Assembly (NCBI GenBank): GCA_003022745.1
Contig: PXSU01000015.1
Location: 1-6,443, forward strand
From: Halobacteriales archaeon SW_9_67_25
GTDB lineage: Archaea > Halobacteriota > Halobacteria > Halobacteriales > Haloarculaceae
DNA length: 6,443 nucleotides
Direction: 5' to 3'
Shown one piece after another: positions 1 to 5,529 of this stretch. A model generated the notes under the pieces. The model was given only the letters and a program-made list of their open reading frames with translations, did not search any database and was not told the origin of the DNA. The position numbers were made by a program, and so were the translations under genes. Each line of letters starts with the position of its first letter. Positions within the stretch are counted from its first letter, which is position 1.

Positions 1-1067
1 GGTTCGATGGTGACGACGTGTCCCGGTCGCAGTTCGCCGCCGCCCGGCGAGACCCGCGGGAGTTCGTGGACGTCAAGCCCGACGCCGTGGCCAGTGGAGG
101 GAATAAAGCCCGTCTCGGTACGTTCGTCGCTCCGTAGCGTCGGCAGGCCGGCGTCCTCGTAGACGTCACACGCGGCTCCATGGACGGCCTCGCCTGTGAC
201 ACCGACCTCCAGCGCGTCGAGTGCGGTTGCTTTCGCCTCGGCGGTCAGGTCGTACCACTCCCGGATGGTGTCGCCAGGCGTCCCGCGGAGGAACGTCCGG
301 GTCATATCCGAGTGGTATTTCGACTCTTTCGAGCGCGGGAAGACGTCGACGATGATGGGTTCGTCGGCCCGCAGGGGACCGCTCCCGCGGTCGTGGGGGT
401 CCGCGGCGTCGGCCCCGCAGGCGACGATGGTCTCGTCGAGTGCACACCCGTGCCGGAGGAGCGTCAGCTCGATGGCCTCCCGGACGCGCTCGCTGGTCAG
501 CACGTCGCCGTCGTGGACGAGCCGGTCCTCGTCATCTATCGACGCGCCGGCGAGGAGCTCCTCGGCACGTGCCATCGCCGCCTCGTTGGCCCGCTGTGTC
601 TCGCGGACGCGTTCGACCTCCTCGTCGGTCTTGATTGCCCGGACGGCGGTCAGGGCGCTCTCCGGGTCGGCAGCCACCGAGACGCCCTGCCCGCGGAGGC
701 CATCTGCGGTCCGCAGCGGAAACCGGGGCGGCACCGCCACCGAGTCGACGCCGTGGGCCGCAAGGAAGCCCGCTATCGCCCGGTTGGTCGCCTCGTGGCG
801 GCCGTGCTCCTCGATCAGTTTCTCGTGGTCGAAGTCAACGTACCGCTCGACGGTCGCCGCGCGGCTCTCGGCTCTCGCCCGGCCGTACTCGAGGCTACGG
901 GCAAAGAGCAGGCGCACCTCGCCGTCGTACAGGGACACGAACGGGTCGGGCGCGTCGAATCCCGAGAGGTAGTACTGGTCGGCGTCCTCCGAGTCGCTGT
1001 GCAGGAGGTAGCCGTCCACGTCCCGTTCTTCGAGGTGTGCCTCCAGCGCAGAGAGGTCCGGTTCCAT
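1..1067 (-). CDS. M24 family metallopeptidase, Xaa-Pro peptidase type (C-terminus outside window)
   Basis: The gene runs off the left edge after residue 355. Its protein has an N-terminal creatinase-like half (about residues 1-140) and a C-terminal pita-bread peptidase half. Four of the five expected metal ligands are visible: D241 in IIVDVFPR, D254 in HSDMTRTF, H327 in STGHGVGLDVHE and E355 in VVTIE. The fifth (a late Glu) would lie past the edge. Proteins of this family are cytoplasmic, bind two divalent metals and usually cleave the bond before proline in short peptides; some relatives have other substrates, so the exact substrate is inferred. The ATG at 1067 gives a natural start (MEPDLSALEAHLEERDVDGY), and a TATA-like box lies about 26 bases upstream, which suggests a leaderless mRNA. 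The neighbouring small gene is in the same orientation, 129 bases upstream. No frameshift is seen. Confidence 0.9.
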   Translation of the reverse strand, partial: MEPDLSALEAHLEERDVDGYLLHSDSEDADQYYLSGFDAPDPFVSLYDGEVRLLFARSLEYGRARAESRAATVERYVDFDHEKLIEEHGRHEATNRAIAGFLAAHGVDSVAVPPRFPLRTADGLRGQGVSVAADPESALTAVRAIKTDEEVERVRETQRANEAAMARAEELLAGASIDDEDRLVHDGDVLTSERVREAIELTLLRHGCALDETIVACGADAADPHDRGSGPLRADEPIIVDVFPRSKESKYHSDMTRTFLRGTPGDTIREWYDLTAEAKATALDALEVGVTGEAVHGAACDVYEDAGLPTLRSDERTETGFIPSTGHGVGLDVHELPRVSPGGGELRPGHVVTIE

Positions 1068-1088
1068 GAGCCACGCTCGGAGCCACGG

Positions 1089-1097
1089 CTACTAAAA
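1089..1097 (-). promoter_or_regulatory. TATA-like box of the M24 peptidase gene
   Basis: On the minus strand the bases read TTTTAGTAG, centred about 26 bases before the ATG at 1067. That spacing would place the transcription start at or next to the start codon, as is common for haloarchaeal leaderless genes. No ribosome binding site lies in between. The assignment rests on sequence and spacing only. Confidence 0.5.
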
Positions 1098-1196
1098 CTC
1101 GAACACTCGAGAAACGGATCGGCCGTCGAACGCAAAAATACCGTCGAAGCGGTCGTCGAACGCTGATCTACTGTCGAACCACAGAGAACCCGAAAT

Positions 1197-1352
1197 CTAC
1201 CGGCGGACGCGAACGTAGATCGGCTGGTGGCGGCTGAACAGCTTGTTCCAGAGCCGCTCGACGCGGCCAGGGGTGCCCGACACGGACGGCATTCCGGGGA
1301 TATAGTTCTCGATTTCGCTCTGCTCACTCGTCTCGGCGTGTTTTGTTGCCAT
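1197..1352 (-). CDS. Small hypothetical protein, 51 residues
   Basis: I do not recognise this protein. The frame opens with ATG at 1352 and ends with TAG at 1197-1199. It begins MATKHAETSEQSEIENYIPG and ends with a basic stretch, RHQPIYVRVRR. The first 16 residues are polar and acidic; the middle has a Gly/Pro-rich turn (IPGMPSVSGTPG); the end has a short amphipathic segment (RVERLWNKLFSRH) before the basic tail. There is no membrane segment, cysteine or zinc motif. The case for a real gene is a good TATA-like box 27 bases upstream of the ATG, codons rich in third-position G or C, and no overlap with another gene. The charged tail could bind nucleic acid or ribosomes, but that is a guess. It could be co-transcribed with the M24 gene downstream, although that gene seems to have its own promoter. 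Confidence 0.6.
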   Translation of the reverse strand: MATKHAETSEQSEIENYIPGMPSVSGTPGRVERLWNKLFSRHQPIYVRVRR

Positions 1353-1375
1353 ACAAGTACACGTATGACCCAGAG

Positions 1376-1383
1376 TATTTTAA
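1376..1383 (-). promoter_or_regulatory. TATA-like box of the small 51-residue gene
   Basis: On the minus strand the sequence is TTAAAATA, centred about 27 bases before the ATG at 1352, so transcription should begin at or near the A of the start codon. The surrounding 70 bases are the most AT-rich of the left half of the window, which stands out against the GC-rich background. Confidence 0.6.
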
Positions 1384-1416
1384 GGATTTCGAACTTAACT
1401 TATGTAAAGGCAAAAT

Positions 1417-1430
1417 TATAATCCATTATA
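1417..1430. promoter_or_regulatory. AT-rich palindrome, possible operator
   Basis: TATAAT and ATTATA form perfect 6-base arms around a CC spacer. The site lies about 40 bases upstream of the TATA-like box of the minus-strand small gene, a usual place for an activator or regulator site. It could equally be a chance product of the local AT-richness. Confidence 0.3.
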
Positions 1431-1474
1431 GTCAATATCGTGTGAGTCGTTCTGTCCGGTTTGTGCCACTCTAA

Positions 1475-1554
1475 TACGGATTGCTGTAGTTCGTTATCGG
1501 ATCGACCGCAGTACAGCGTGCGGTCGACCTGGAAAGTAGCGACAGCAATCCGTA
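1475..1554. repeat. MITE-like element with 13-bp terminal inverted repeats
   Basis: TACGGATTGCTGT at 1475-1487 is matched exactly by its reverse complement at 1542-1554. The same three bases, TAA, flank both ends (1472-1474 and 1555-1557), which would fit a 3-bp target-site duplication. Inside is a second inverted repeat, TCGACCGCA at 1502-1510 and TGCGGTCGA at 1519-1527, extendable through a wobble pair. The whole unit is 80 bases and has no open frame. This is what a miniature inverted-repeat element looks like. A structured RNA or a DNA-binding cruciform are the alternatives. A terminator is unlikely because the flanking genes point away from it. Confidence 0.55.
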
Positions 1555-1557
1555 TAA
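1553..1557 (+). promoter_or_regulatory. TATAA at the right end of the MITE-like element, possible aroA promoter
   Basis: The right terminal repeat and the flanking TAA together make CCGTATAAC. If used as a TATA box, transcription would begin near 1582 and give aroA a leader of about 150 bases containing both palindromes. No better TATA-like sequence is seen 22-30 bases before the aroA ATG. This is inference from sequence only. Confidence 0.25.
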
Positions 1558-1590
1558 CTCGGGGACACCGCGGCGACAGTGGCGGCGGGA

Positions 1591-1615
1591 CCGACCGATT
1601 CCCGGGAAAAGTCGG
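1591..1615. promoter_or_regulatory. Imperfect palindrome upstream of aroA
   Basis: Outer arms CCGAC (1591-1595) and GTCGG (1611-1615) enclose a perfect inner palindrome, TTCCCGGGAA (1599-1608). It could be an operator, or a hairpin in the aroA leader if transcription starts upstream. No known regulator site is recognised. Confidence 0.3.
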
Positions 1616-1682
1616 AGATTCCAGCGGTAACCGTGCCTGTAATCGCGGGAACGAGAGTGGTGGAGAGTAGGGAGACAGTAGG

Positions 1683-1697
1683 CGGACCGCGGGTCCG
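1683..1697. promoter_or_regulatory. Palindrome CGGACC-GCG-GGTCCG before aroA
   Basis: Perfect 6-base arms with a 3-base centre lie 36-50 bases upstream of the aroA ATG, just before the GGAGG at 1709-1713. This is a plausible repressor site or leader hairpin. Such GC-rich palindromes also occur by chance in this genome, so confidence is low. Confidence 0.3.
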
Positions 1698-1732
1698 ATA
1701 CTGTGAAAGGAGGGGACGACCATCGGACGGGT

Positions 1733-3031
1733 ATGGACGCGACGGTTTCGCGGTCGACGGTCGGGGGAGAGGTGCAGGCGCCGCCATCGAAGAGCTACAC
1801 CCACCGGGCAATCCTCGCGGCGGGGTACGCCGACGGGGCGCAGGTCCACAGACCGCTCGTGAGCGCCGATACCCGCGCGACGGCCCGAGCCGTCGAGGCC
1901 TTCGGCGGGACGGTCGAGTACCACGAGGACGAGCAGCTTCTCGCGGTCGAGGGATTCGCTGGCAGCCCCGGGACACCGGCGGATGTCCTCGACTGTGCCA
2001 ACAGCGGGACCACGATGCGCCTCGTGACGGCGACGGCAGCCCTCGCCCCGGGACTGACGGTCCTGACCGGCGACGAGTCGTTGCGGTCGCGCCCCCAGAA
2101 ACCGCTGTTGCAGGCCATCGAGCAACTGGGCGGTCGGGCCGAGAGCACCCGCGGGAACGGCCAGGCGCCGCTGGTGGTGGGCGGCCCGATGACCGGCGGG
2201 TCGGCCGCCATTCCGGGCGATGTCTCCTCGCAGTTCGTCACCGCGCTGTTGATGGCCGGCCCCCGCACGGACGCCGGCATCGACATCGTCCTCCAGACCG
2301 AACTGAAGTCGGCACCCTACGTGGACATCACGCTGGAGGTGCTGGACGACTTCGGGATCAGGGCCCGGAAGACCGGCCGTGGGTTCAGCGTGGGTGGCTT
2401 CCAGCAGTACGATCCGCCCGGCGGCGAGTACCGGGTCCCCGGCGACTTCTCCTCGATGTCGTACCTGCTGGCGGCGGGTGCCCTCGCTGGCACCGACGGG
2501 GTGACGGTCACCGGCGCCTACCCCAGCGCACAGGGTGACCAGGCGATCGTGGACGTTCTCCGGGAGATGGGCGGGGACGTCGAGTGGGACCGCGAGGCCG
2601 GCGAGATAACTGTCGAGCGAAGCGACCTGACGGGCGTCGAGGTGAGCGTCGCGGACACGCCGGACCTGCTGCCGACCGTCGCCGTGCTGGGTGCGGCCGC
2701 CGACGGGACGACCCGCATTACGGACGCCGAGCACGTCCGGTACAAGGAGACCGACCGCGTGAGCGCGATGGCCGATGCGCTCTCGGAACTCGGCGCACGC
2801 GTCGAGGAATACCAGGACGAACTGGTCGTCCACGGCGGCGAGTCCGCCCTGCAGGGGGCGACTCTCGACGGGCGGGCCGACCACCGGATCGTCATGGCGC
2901 TCTCGGTGGCCGGCCTCGTCGCGGAGGGAACGACCACGGTCACCGGTGGGGAGCACGTCGACGTCTCCTTCCCGGGATTTTTCGACGTGCTGGCTGACCT
3001 GGGTGCCGCCGTCGACCGGAGCGGCGAGTGA
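1733..3031 (+). CDS. aroA: 3-phosphoshikimate 1-carboxyvinyltransferase (EPSP synthase)
   Basis: The 432-residue protein joins phosphoenolpyruvate to shikimate-3-phosphate in the sixth step of the shikimate pathway, in the cytoplasm. Family motifs appear in order: PPSKSYTHR (K20, S21, R25), [10 protein letters not shown] (N90, G92, T93), SLRSRP (R120), SSQF (S165-Q167), D311 in TPDLLPT, YKETDR (E339, R342) and DHRIVM (R385). The motif NSGTTMRL resembles the class II (Bacillus-type) form rather than the NAGTAMRPL of E. coli. Near the C-terminus, HVDVSFP seems to have Val where E. coli has the active-site Lys411. I chose ATG at 1733 because [20 protein letters not shown] is the normal N-terminus; an in-frame GTG at 1703 would add ten residues but has its GGAGG downstream of it. 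The GGAGG at 1709-1713 lies 19 bases from the ATG, farther than usual. aroC follows 43 bases downstream. Confidence 0.97.
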   Translation: MDATVSRSTVGGEVQAPPSKSYTHRAILAAGYADGAQVHRPLVSADTRATARAVEAFGGTVEYHEDEQLLAVEGFAGSPGTPADVLDCANSGTTMRLVTATAALAPGLTVLTGDESLRSRPQKPLLQAIEQLGGRAESTRGNGQAPLVVGGPMTGGSAAIPGDVSSQFVTALLMAGPRTDAGIDIVLQTELKSAPYVDITLEVLDDFGIRARKTGRGFSVGGFQQYDPPGGEYRVPGDFSSMSYLLAAGALAGTDGVTVTGAYPSAQGDQAIVDVLREMGGDVEWDREAGEITVERSDLTGVEVSVADTPDLLPTVAVLGAAADGTTRITDAEHVRYKETDRVSAMADALSELGARVEEYQDELVVHGGESALQGATLDGRADHRIVMALSVAGLVAEGTTTVTGGEHVDVSFPGFFDVLADLGAAVDRSGE

Positions 3032-3043
3032 ACTTTCTCAACA

Positions 3044-3050
3044 CCTAAAT
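3044..3050 (+). promoter_or_regulatory. TATA-like box before aroC
   Basis: CCTAAAT is centred about 28 bases before the aroC ATG within the 43-base aroA-aroC gap. It could start a leaderless aroC transcript in addition to read-through from aroA. No Shine-Dalgarno sequence precedes aroC, which fits a leaderless start. Confidence 0.4.
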
Positions 3051-3074
3051 GCGCGCACCCCACAGACACGGCCA

Positions 3075-4301
3075 ATGAACGGCAACAGTTTCGGGCGGCT
3101 CTTCCGGGTGACGACCTTCGGGGAGTCCCACGGCGAGGCGATGGGCTGTACCGTCTCGGGGTGTCCTGCAGGGGTCGAACTCTCCGCGGCGGACGTCCAG
3201 CGGGAACTCGACCGCCGCAAGCCAGGCCAGTCGATGATCACCACCTCGCGGGGCGAACCCGACGAGGTCTCCATCAAGTCCGGCCTCCAGGACGGGTACA
3301 CGACTGGCACGCCCATCGGGATGGTCATCGCCAACAAGGACGCCCGCTCGGGGAAGTACGAACCGTTCGTGACCGCCCCCCGACCCTCCCACGGCGACTA
3401 CACGTACTCCGCGAAGTTCGGGACGCGCAACTGGGGCGGGGGCGGCCGCTCCTCCGCACGGGAGACGGTCAACTGGGTCGCCGCCGGTGCCATCGCCCAG
3501 CAGGTCCTCGAGGCCAGCGACTACGACGTCCGCATCAAGGCCCACGTCAACCAGATCGGCGACATCGAGGCGCCCGAGGTCACATTCGAGGAGATGCTCG
3601 AACACGCGGAGGACAGCGAGGTCAGGTGTGCCGACCCCGAGACAGCCGAGCGGATGCGCGAGGCCATCGACCGGTACCAGCGGGAGGGCGACTCCATCGG
3701 TGGCTCCATCCACTTCAAGTGTCGCGGGGTGCCGCGGGGACTGGGCGCGCCCCGGTTCGACGGCTTCCCCGCCCGCCTCGGGCAACTCATGATGGCGGTT
3801 CCGGCGACGACGGCCTTCGAGTTCGGCCTCGGCCGGGACGCCCGCGAGATCCGGGGCATCGACCGCAACGAGGACTGGACCTTCGACGACGGCAAGTCCC
3901 ATCCGGATGTGGTCAGCGAGGCGGGCGACCCCGTGCCAGTGGGTAACGACCACGCCGGCCTCCAGGGTGGGATCACGACCGGCGAGCCGATCTACGGCGA
4001 GGTGACCTGGCACGCGCCGACCTCGATCCCCAAATCCCAGACGACGGCCGACTGGGAGAGCGGCGAGCGCAAGGAGATACAGGTCGTCGGCCGTCACGAC
4101 CCCTCTTTGCCCCCGCGGGCGGTCCCGGTCGTCGAGGCCATCCTCTACTGTACGGTGCTGGATTTCATGCTCCTTGGAGGACGGATCAACCCCGACCGCC
4201 TCGACGACCGGCCCGGCGAGTACGACACCGACTACCACCCTAGCAGTCCCGTCGACGACCCCGACGACGCCGACACCCGCGCAGAGACCCTCGACGAGTA
4301 G
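3075..4301 (+). CDS. aroC: Chorismate synthase
   Basis: The 408-residue enzyme converts EPSP, the product of the upstream aroA, to chorismate, the branch point to Phe, Tyr, Trp and other aromatics. It needs reduced FMN. All three family signatures are present: TFGESHGEAMGCTVSG (residues 14-29), GGRSSARETVNWVAAGAI (123-140) and RHDPSLPPRAVPVVEAI (340-356). The catalytic histidines correspond to H19 and H106 (RPSHGDYTY). The start MNGNSFGRLFRVTTFGESHG is the expected one; longer forms would run back into aroA. After the last core segment (LLGGRINPDR) there is an acidic tail of about 30 residues rich in Asp and Pro, a typical salt-adapted extension. It lies in tandem with aroA, probably as an operon with an extra internal promoter. 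Confidence 0.98.
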   Translation: MNGNSFGRLFRVTTFGESHGEAMGCTVSGCPAGVELSAADVQRELDRRKPGQSMITTSRGEPDEVSIKSGLQDGYTTGTPIGMVIANKDARSGKYEPFVTAPRPSHGDYTYSAKFGTRNWGGGGRSSARETVNWVAAGAIAQQVLEASDYDVRIKAHVNQIGDIEAPEVTFEEMLEHAEDSEVRCADPETAERMREAIDRYQREGDSIGGSIHFKCRGVPRGLGAPRFDGFPARLGQLMMAVPATTAFEFGLGRDAREIRGIDRNEDWTFDDGKSHPDVVSEAGDPVPVGNDHAGLQGGITTGEPIYGEVTWHAPTSIPKSQTTADWESGERKEIQVVGRHDPSLPPRAVPVVEAILYCTVLDFMLLGGRINPDRLDDRPGEYDTDYHPSSPVDDPDDADTRAETLDE

Positions 4302-4327
4302 CGTGCTCGGCCCCGTTCCCCGTTCAC

Positions 4328-4564
4328 CTACCAGTACGGAGTACGCTGCCAGCGGTCGGTCGGGCCGCCGGTGAGTGCGACCAGGGCCAGCGTGAGGGCG
4401 ACGATTACTGCAGTGAGGAGCGCCGCCACTTGCCACGCCGACCCGACGAGTAACGCGTTGACTGTCACGAGGCTGGCGAGGACGCCCACCACACTGAGAC
4501 CGACGACGAGGACGCCGAGCATGGCGACCCCGCTCAGCCACCGCGGGACGTGTTCGGGTGTCAT
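4328..4564 (-). CDS. Small two-helix membrane protein, hypothetical
   Basis: The 78-residue protein starts with ATG at 4564 and ends with TAG at 4328-4330, converging on aroC with 26 bases between them. Two hydrophobic stretches are clear: about residues 12-36 (GVAMLGVLVVGLSVVGVLAS and onward) and 44-65 (WQVAALLTAVIVALTLALVA). A short loop containing N36 separates them, and the tail is hydrophilic (GGPTDRWQRTPYW). A small helical-hairpin protein of the cell membrane is therefore likely. I do not recognise a family and see no function. A longer reading from an upstream start at 4810 would run antisense through the divergent gene and is not supported. A TATA-like box 27 bases before the ATG indicates a leaderless gene. 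Confidence 0.75.
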   Translation of the reverse strand: MTPEHVPRWLSGVAMLGVLVVGLSVVGVLASLVTVNALLVGSAWQVAALLTAVIVALTLALVALTGGPTDRWQRTPYW

Positions 4565-4586
4565 GCTCGCCGGTCCGGGCGCCGGG

Positions 4587-4595
4587 AATATAAAG
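4587..4595. promoter_or_regulatory. Shared bidirectional TATA element
   Basis: AATATAAAG on the plus strand reads CTTTATATT on the minus strand. It is centred 27 bases from the minus-strand ATG at 4564, which fits a leaderless start, and 36 bases from the plus-strand ATG at 4627, which fits a leader of about ten bases. It is the only AT-rich stretch in the 62-base space between the two genes, so both probably depend on it. Confidence 0.6.
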
Positions 4596-4626
4596 GGCCA
4601 AGACGCCGCTCCACCGAGAGCGGGGT

Positions 4627-5529
4627 ATGGCAATGGTAGCTGTACTGGCAGATCCGCCCGTCGAGGGGTTCGTCCTCCCCGAACTCGTCGCCGAGACCCC
4701 CCTCTCGGCGGCCGAGGCGGCGCGGCTGTACGGAGCGATGACCGTCGACGTCTGCCGTGCCGTCCAGCACGGTGGGGCGGACCTGCTGGTGAACTACCGC
4801 GACCCGGCACAGGTGCCCGGAGATGTCGATTCCGAGGCCCGGCTCCGGGACCTCCTCGATGGCGAACTGGAGGCGCCCGCCGACGCGCGCTTCGAGGTCC
4901 AGGTCGGGGAGACGCTGGCCGGCCGTGCGGGCAACACCGTCACGCACCTCATAGAGGGGGAAGGCGAGCCGACCGTCGCAGTCGTCGACCCGACTGCGGC
5001 CTTCCTCGGGCGCGAGCAGATCGGGAGCGCGGCGATGAAGCTCCGATCCAGCGACGTCGTCCTCGGGCCGGCGGGCGGGGGCCGCGTCTACTACGCCGGC
5101 TTCGCCGGGCCGGTCGACTTCGCGGGTGCGTACGCACCACCGGCCCTCGCGACGCTGACCGACCGTGCCCGCGAGGCCGGTCTCGACGTCGATTTCCTCC
5201 CGCGGCTCCCAGTGGTCGAGACGGGAGCAGACCTCGCCGACGCGCTCGTGACGGTTCCGACAGTTCTTAGGCCAGTGCGGTGGTACGACCGTGTGCGGTG
5301 GGGTGGCAGAGCGGCCTATTGCGCCTGCGTTGAGAGCAGGTGTCCGAGAGAACCGGCCTCCCCCGTCAAATTGGCCGATTTGAGCCTTCTACCACCACCT
5401 AAGTTCACAGCGCGGTGGGTCGCCTTGGGGCCACCGTTACAGAACCTTGGAGTGTTGACACCGTTGGTGCCAGTAGAGGCCGGGGCAGTGTTCAGTCCGA
5501 GGACGTCAATATCGCCGACAGTGTGGTGA
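4627..5529 (+). CDS. DUF2064-like protein, truncated, with an unrelated C-terminal tail
   Basis: The open frame gives 300 residues, but only about 1-210 look like a natural protein. It opens MAMVAVLADPPVEGFVLPEL. Residues 143-160, around DVVLGPAGGGRVYYAGF, match the DVVLGPAEDGGYYLIGL type of motif of DUF2064 (TIGR04282), a nucleotide-sugar-transferase-like fold; AVVDP at 118-122 sits where the fold carries its acidic loop. From residue 211 (nt 5257) the sequence changes character: arginine, cysteine and proline rise, and the frame simply reads through the tRNA fragment and across the phosphoesterase remnant until TGA at 5527-5529. I infer loss of the native C-terminus. ATG at 4633 is an equally possible start. 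Whether the chimeric product folds or works is unknown. No substrate can be named. Confidence 0.6.
   Translation: MAMVAVLADPPVEGFVLPELVAETPLSAAEAARLYGAMTVDVCRAVQHGGADLLVNYRDPAQVPGDVDSEARLRDLLDGELEAPADARFEVQVGETLAGRAGNTVTHLIEGEGEPTVAVVDPTAAFLGREQIGSAAMKLRSSDVVLGPAGGGRVYYAGFAGPVDFAGAYAPPALATLTDRAREAGLDVDFLPRLPVVETGADLADALVTVPTVLRPVRWYDRVRWGGRAAYCACVESRCPREPASPVKLADLSLLPPPKFTARWVALGPPLQNLGVLTPLVPVEAGAVFSPRTSISPTVW
5264..5271 (+). promoter_or_regulatory. Possible promoter of the truncated tRNA-Ser
   Basis: TTCTTAGG lies 26-33 bases before the first base of the tRNA acceptor stem, the usual distance between TATA box and start for an archaeal tRNA gene. It also falls right where the DUF2064-like protein stops resembling its family, so the promoter and tRNA piece may have arrived together. 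Confidence 0.35.
5297..5350 (+). pseudogene. tRNA-Ser(UGA), 5' two-thirds only
   Basis: The sequence follows a class II tRNA from base 1 to the start of the long variable arm. The 5' acceptor strand is GGTGGGG (5297-5303), then T8 and G9. The D stem is GCA (5306-5308) with TGC (5320-5322), and the D loop contains GCGG. The anticodon stem is perfect, CCTGC (5324-5328) with GCAGG (5336-5340), around loop GTTGAGA with anticodon TGA (5331-5333). After TGTCCGAGAG the variable arm does not close. No T arm with a TTCRA loop and no CCCCACC acceptor partner follow. The G at loop position 32 is also unusual. The gene therefore cannot make a normal tRNA, and a complete serine tRNA for UCA codons must exist elsewhere. 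Confidence 0.65.
5351..5456. other. Unassigned segment between the tRNA fragment and the phosphoesterase remnant
   Basis: I cannot place this stretch in any gene. It holds two short inverted repeats: TCAAAT and ATTTGA (5366-5371, 5378-5383), and CGGTGG and CCACCG (5413-5418, 5431-5436). Frames from both sides read through it, but neither translation resembles the family it continues. It is probably part of a rearrangement scar. Confidence 0.5.

Larger units (their letters stand above)
1353..1732. other. Gene-free region between the divergent small gene and aroA
   Basis: No frame here has convincing coding character. From left to right it holds the AT-rich promoter zone of the small gene (to about 1435), an MITE-like inverted-repeat element (1475-1554), a palindrome at 1591-1615, a purine-rich stretch at about 1645-1682, a second palindrome at 1683-1697 and a GGAGG at 1709-1713 before the aroA start. 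The length, 380 bases, is large for an intergenic space in this kind of genome. Confidence 0.7.

Noticed and set aside
180..1166. A 328-residue plus-strand frame over the M24 gene
   Set aside because: The minus strand carries a clear M24 peptidase with its metal ligands, so this frame is a shadow.
1474..1555. Rho-independent-style terminator hairpin
   Set aside because: The flanking genes are transcribed away from the site and no T run follows either arm.
1400..2956. A 518-residue open frame on the minus strand antisense to aroA
   Set aside because: It mirrors the third-position GC bias of aroA and has no family resemblance; aroA itself is unmistakable.
3045..4601. A second 518-residue minus-strand frame antisense to aroC
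   Set aside because: It is a high-GC shadow of aroC, with Gly, Arg and Val runs and no recognisable motifs.
5351..5400. Degenerate T arm and acceptor completing the tRNA (GTCAAAT loop, CCACCACC)
   Set aside because: The stem around GTCAAAT does not pair and the CCACC run is too far away and out of register.
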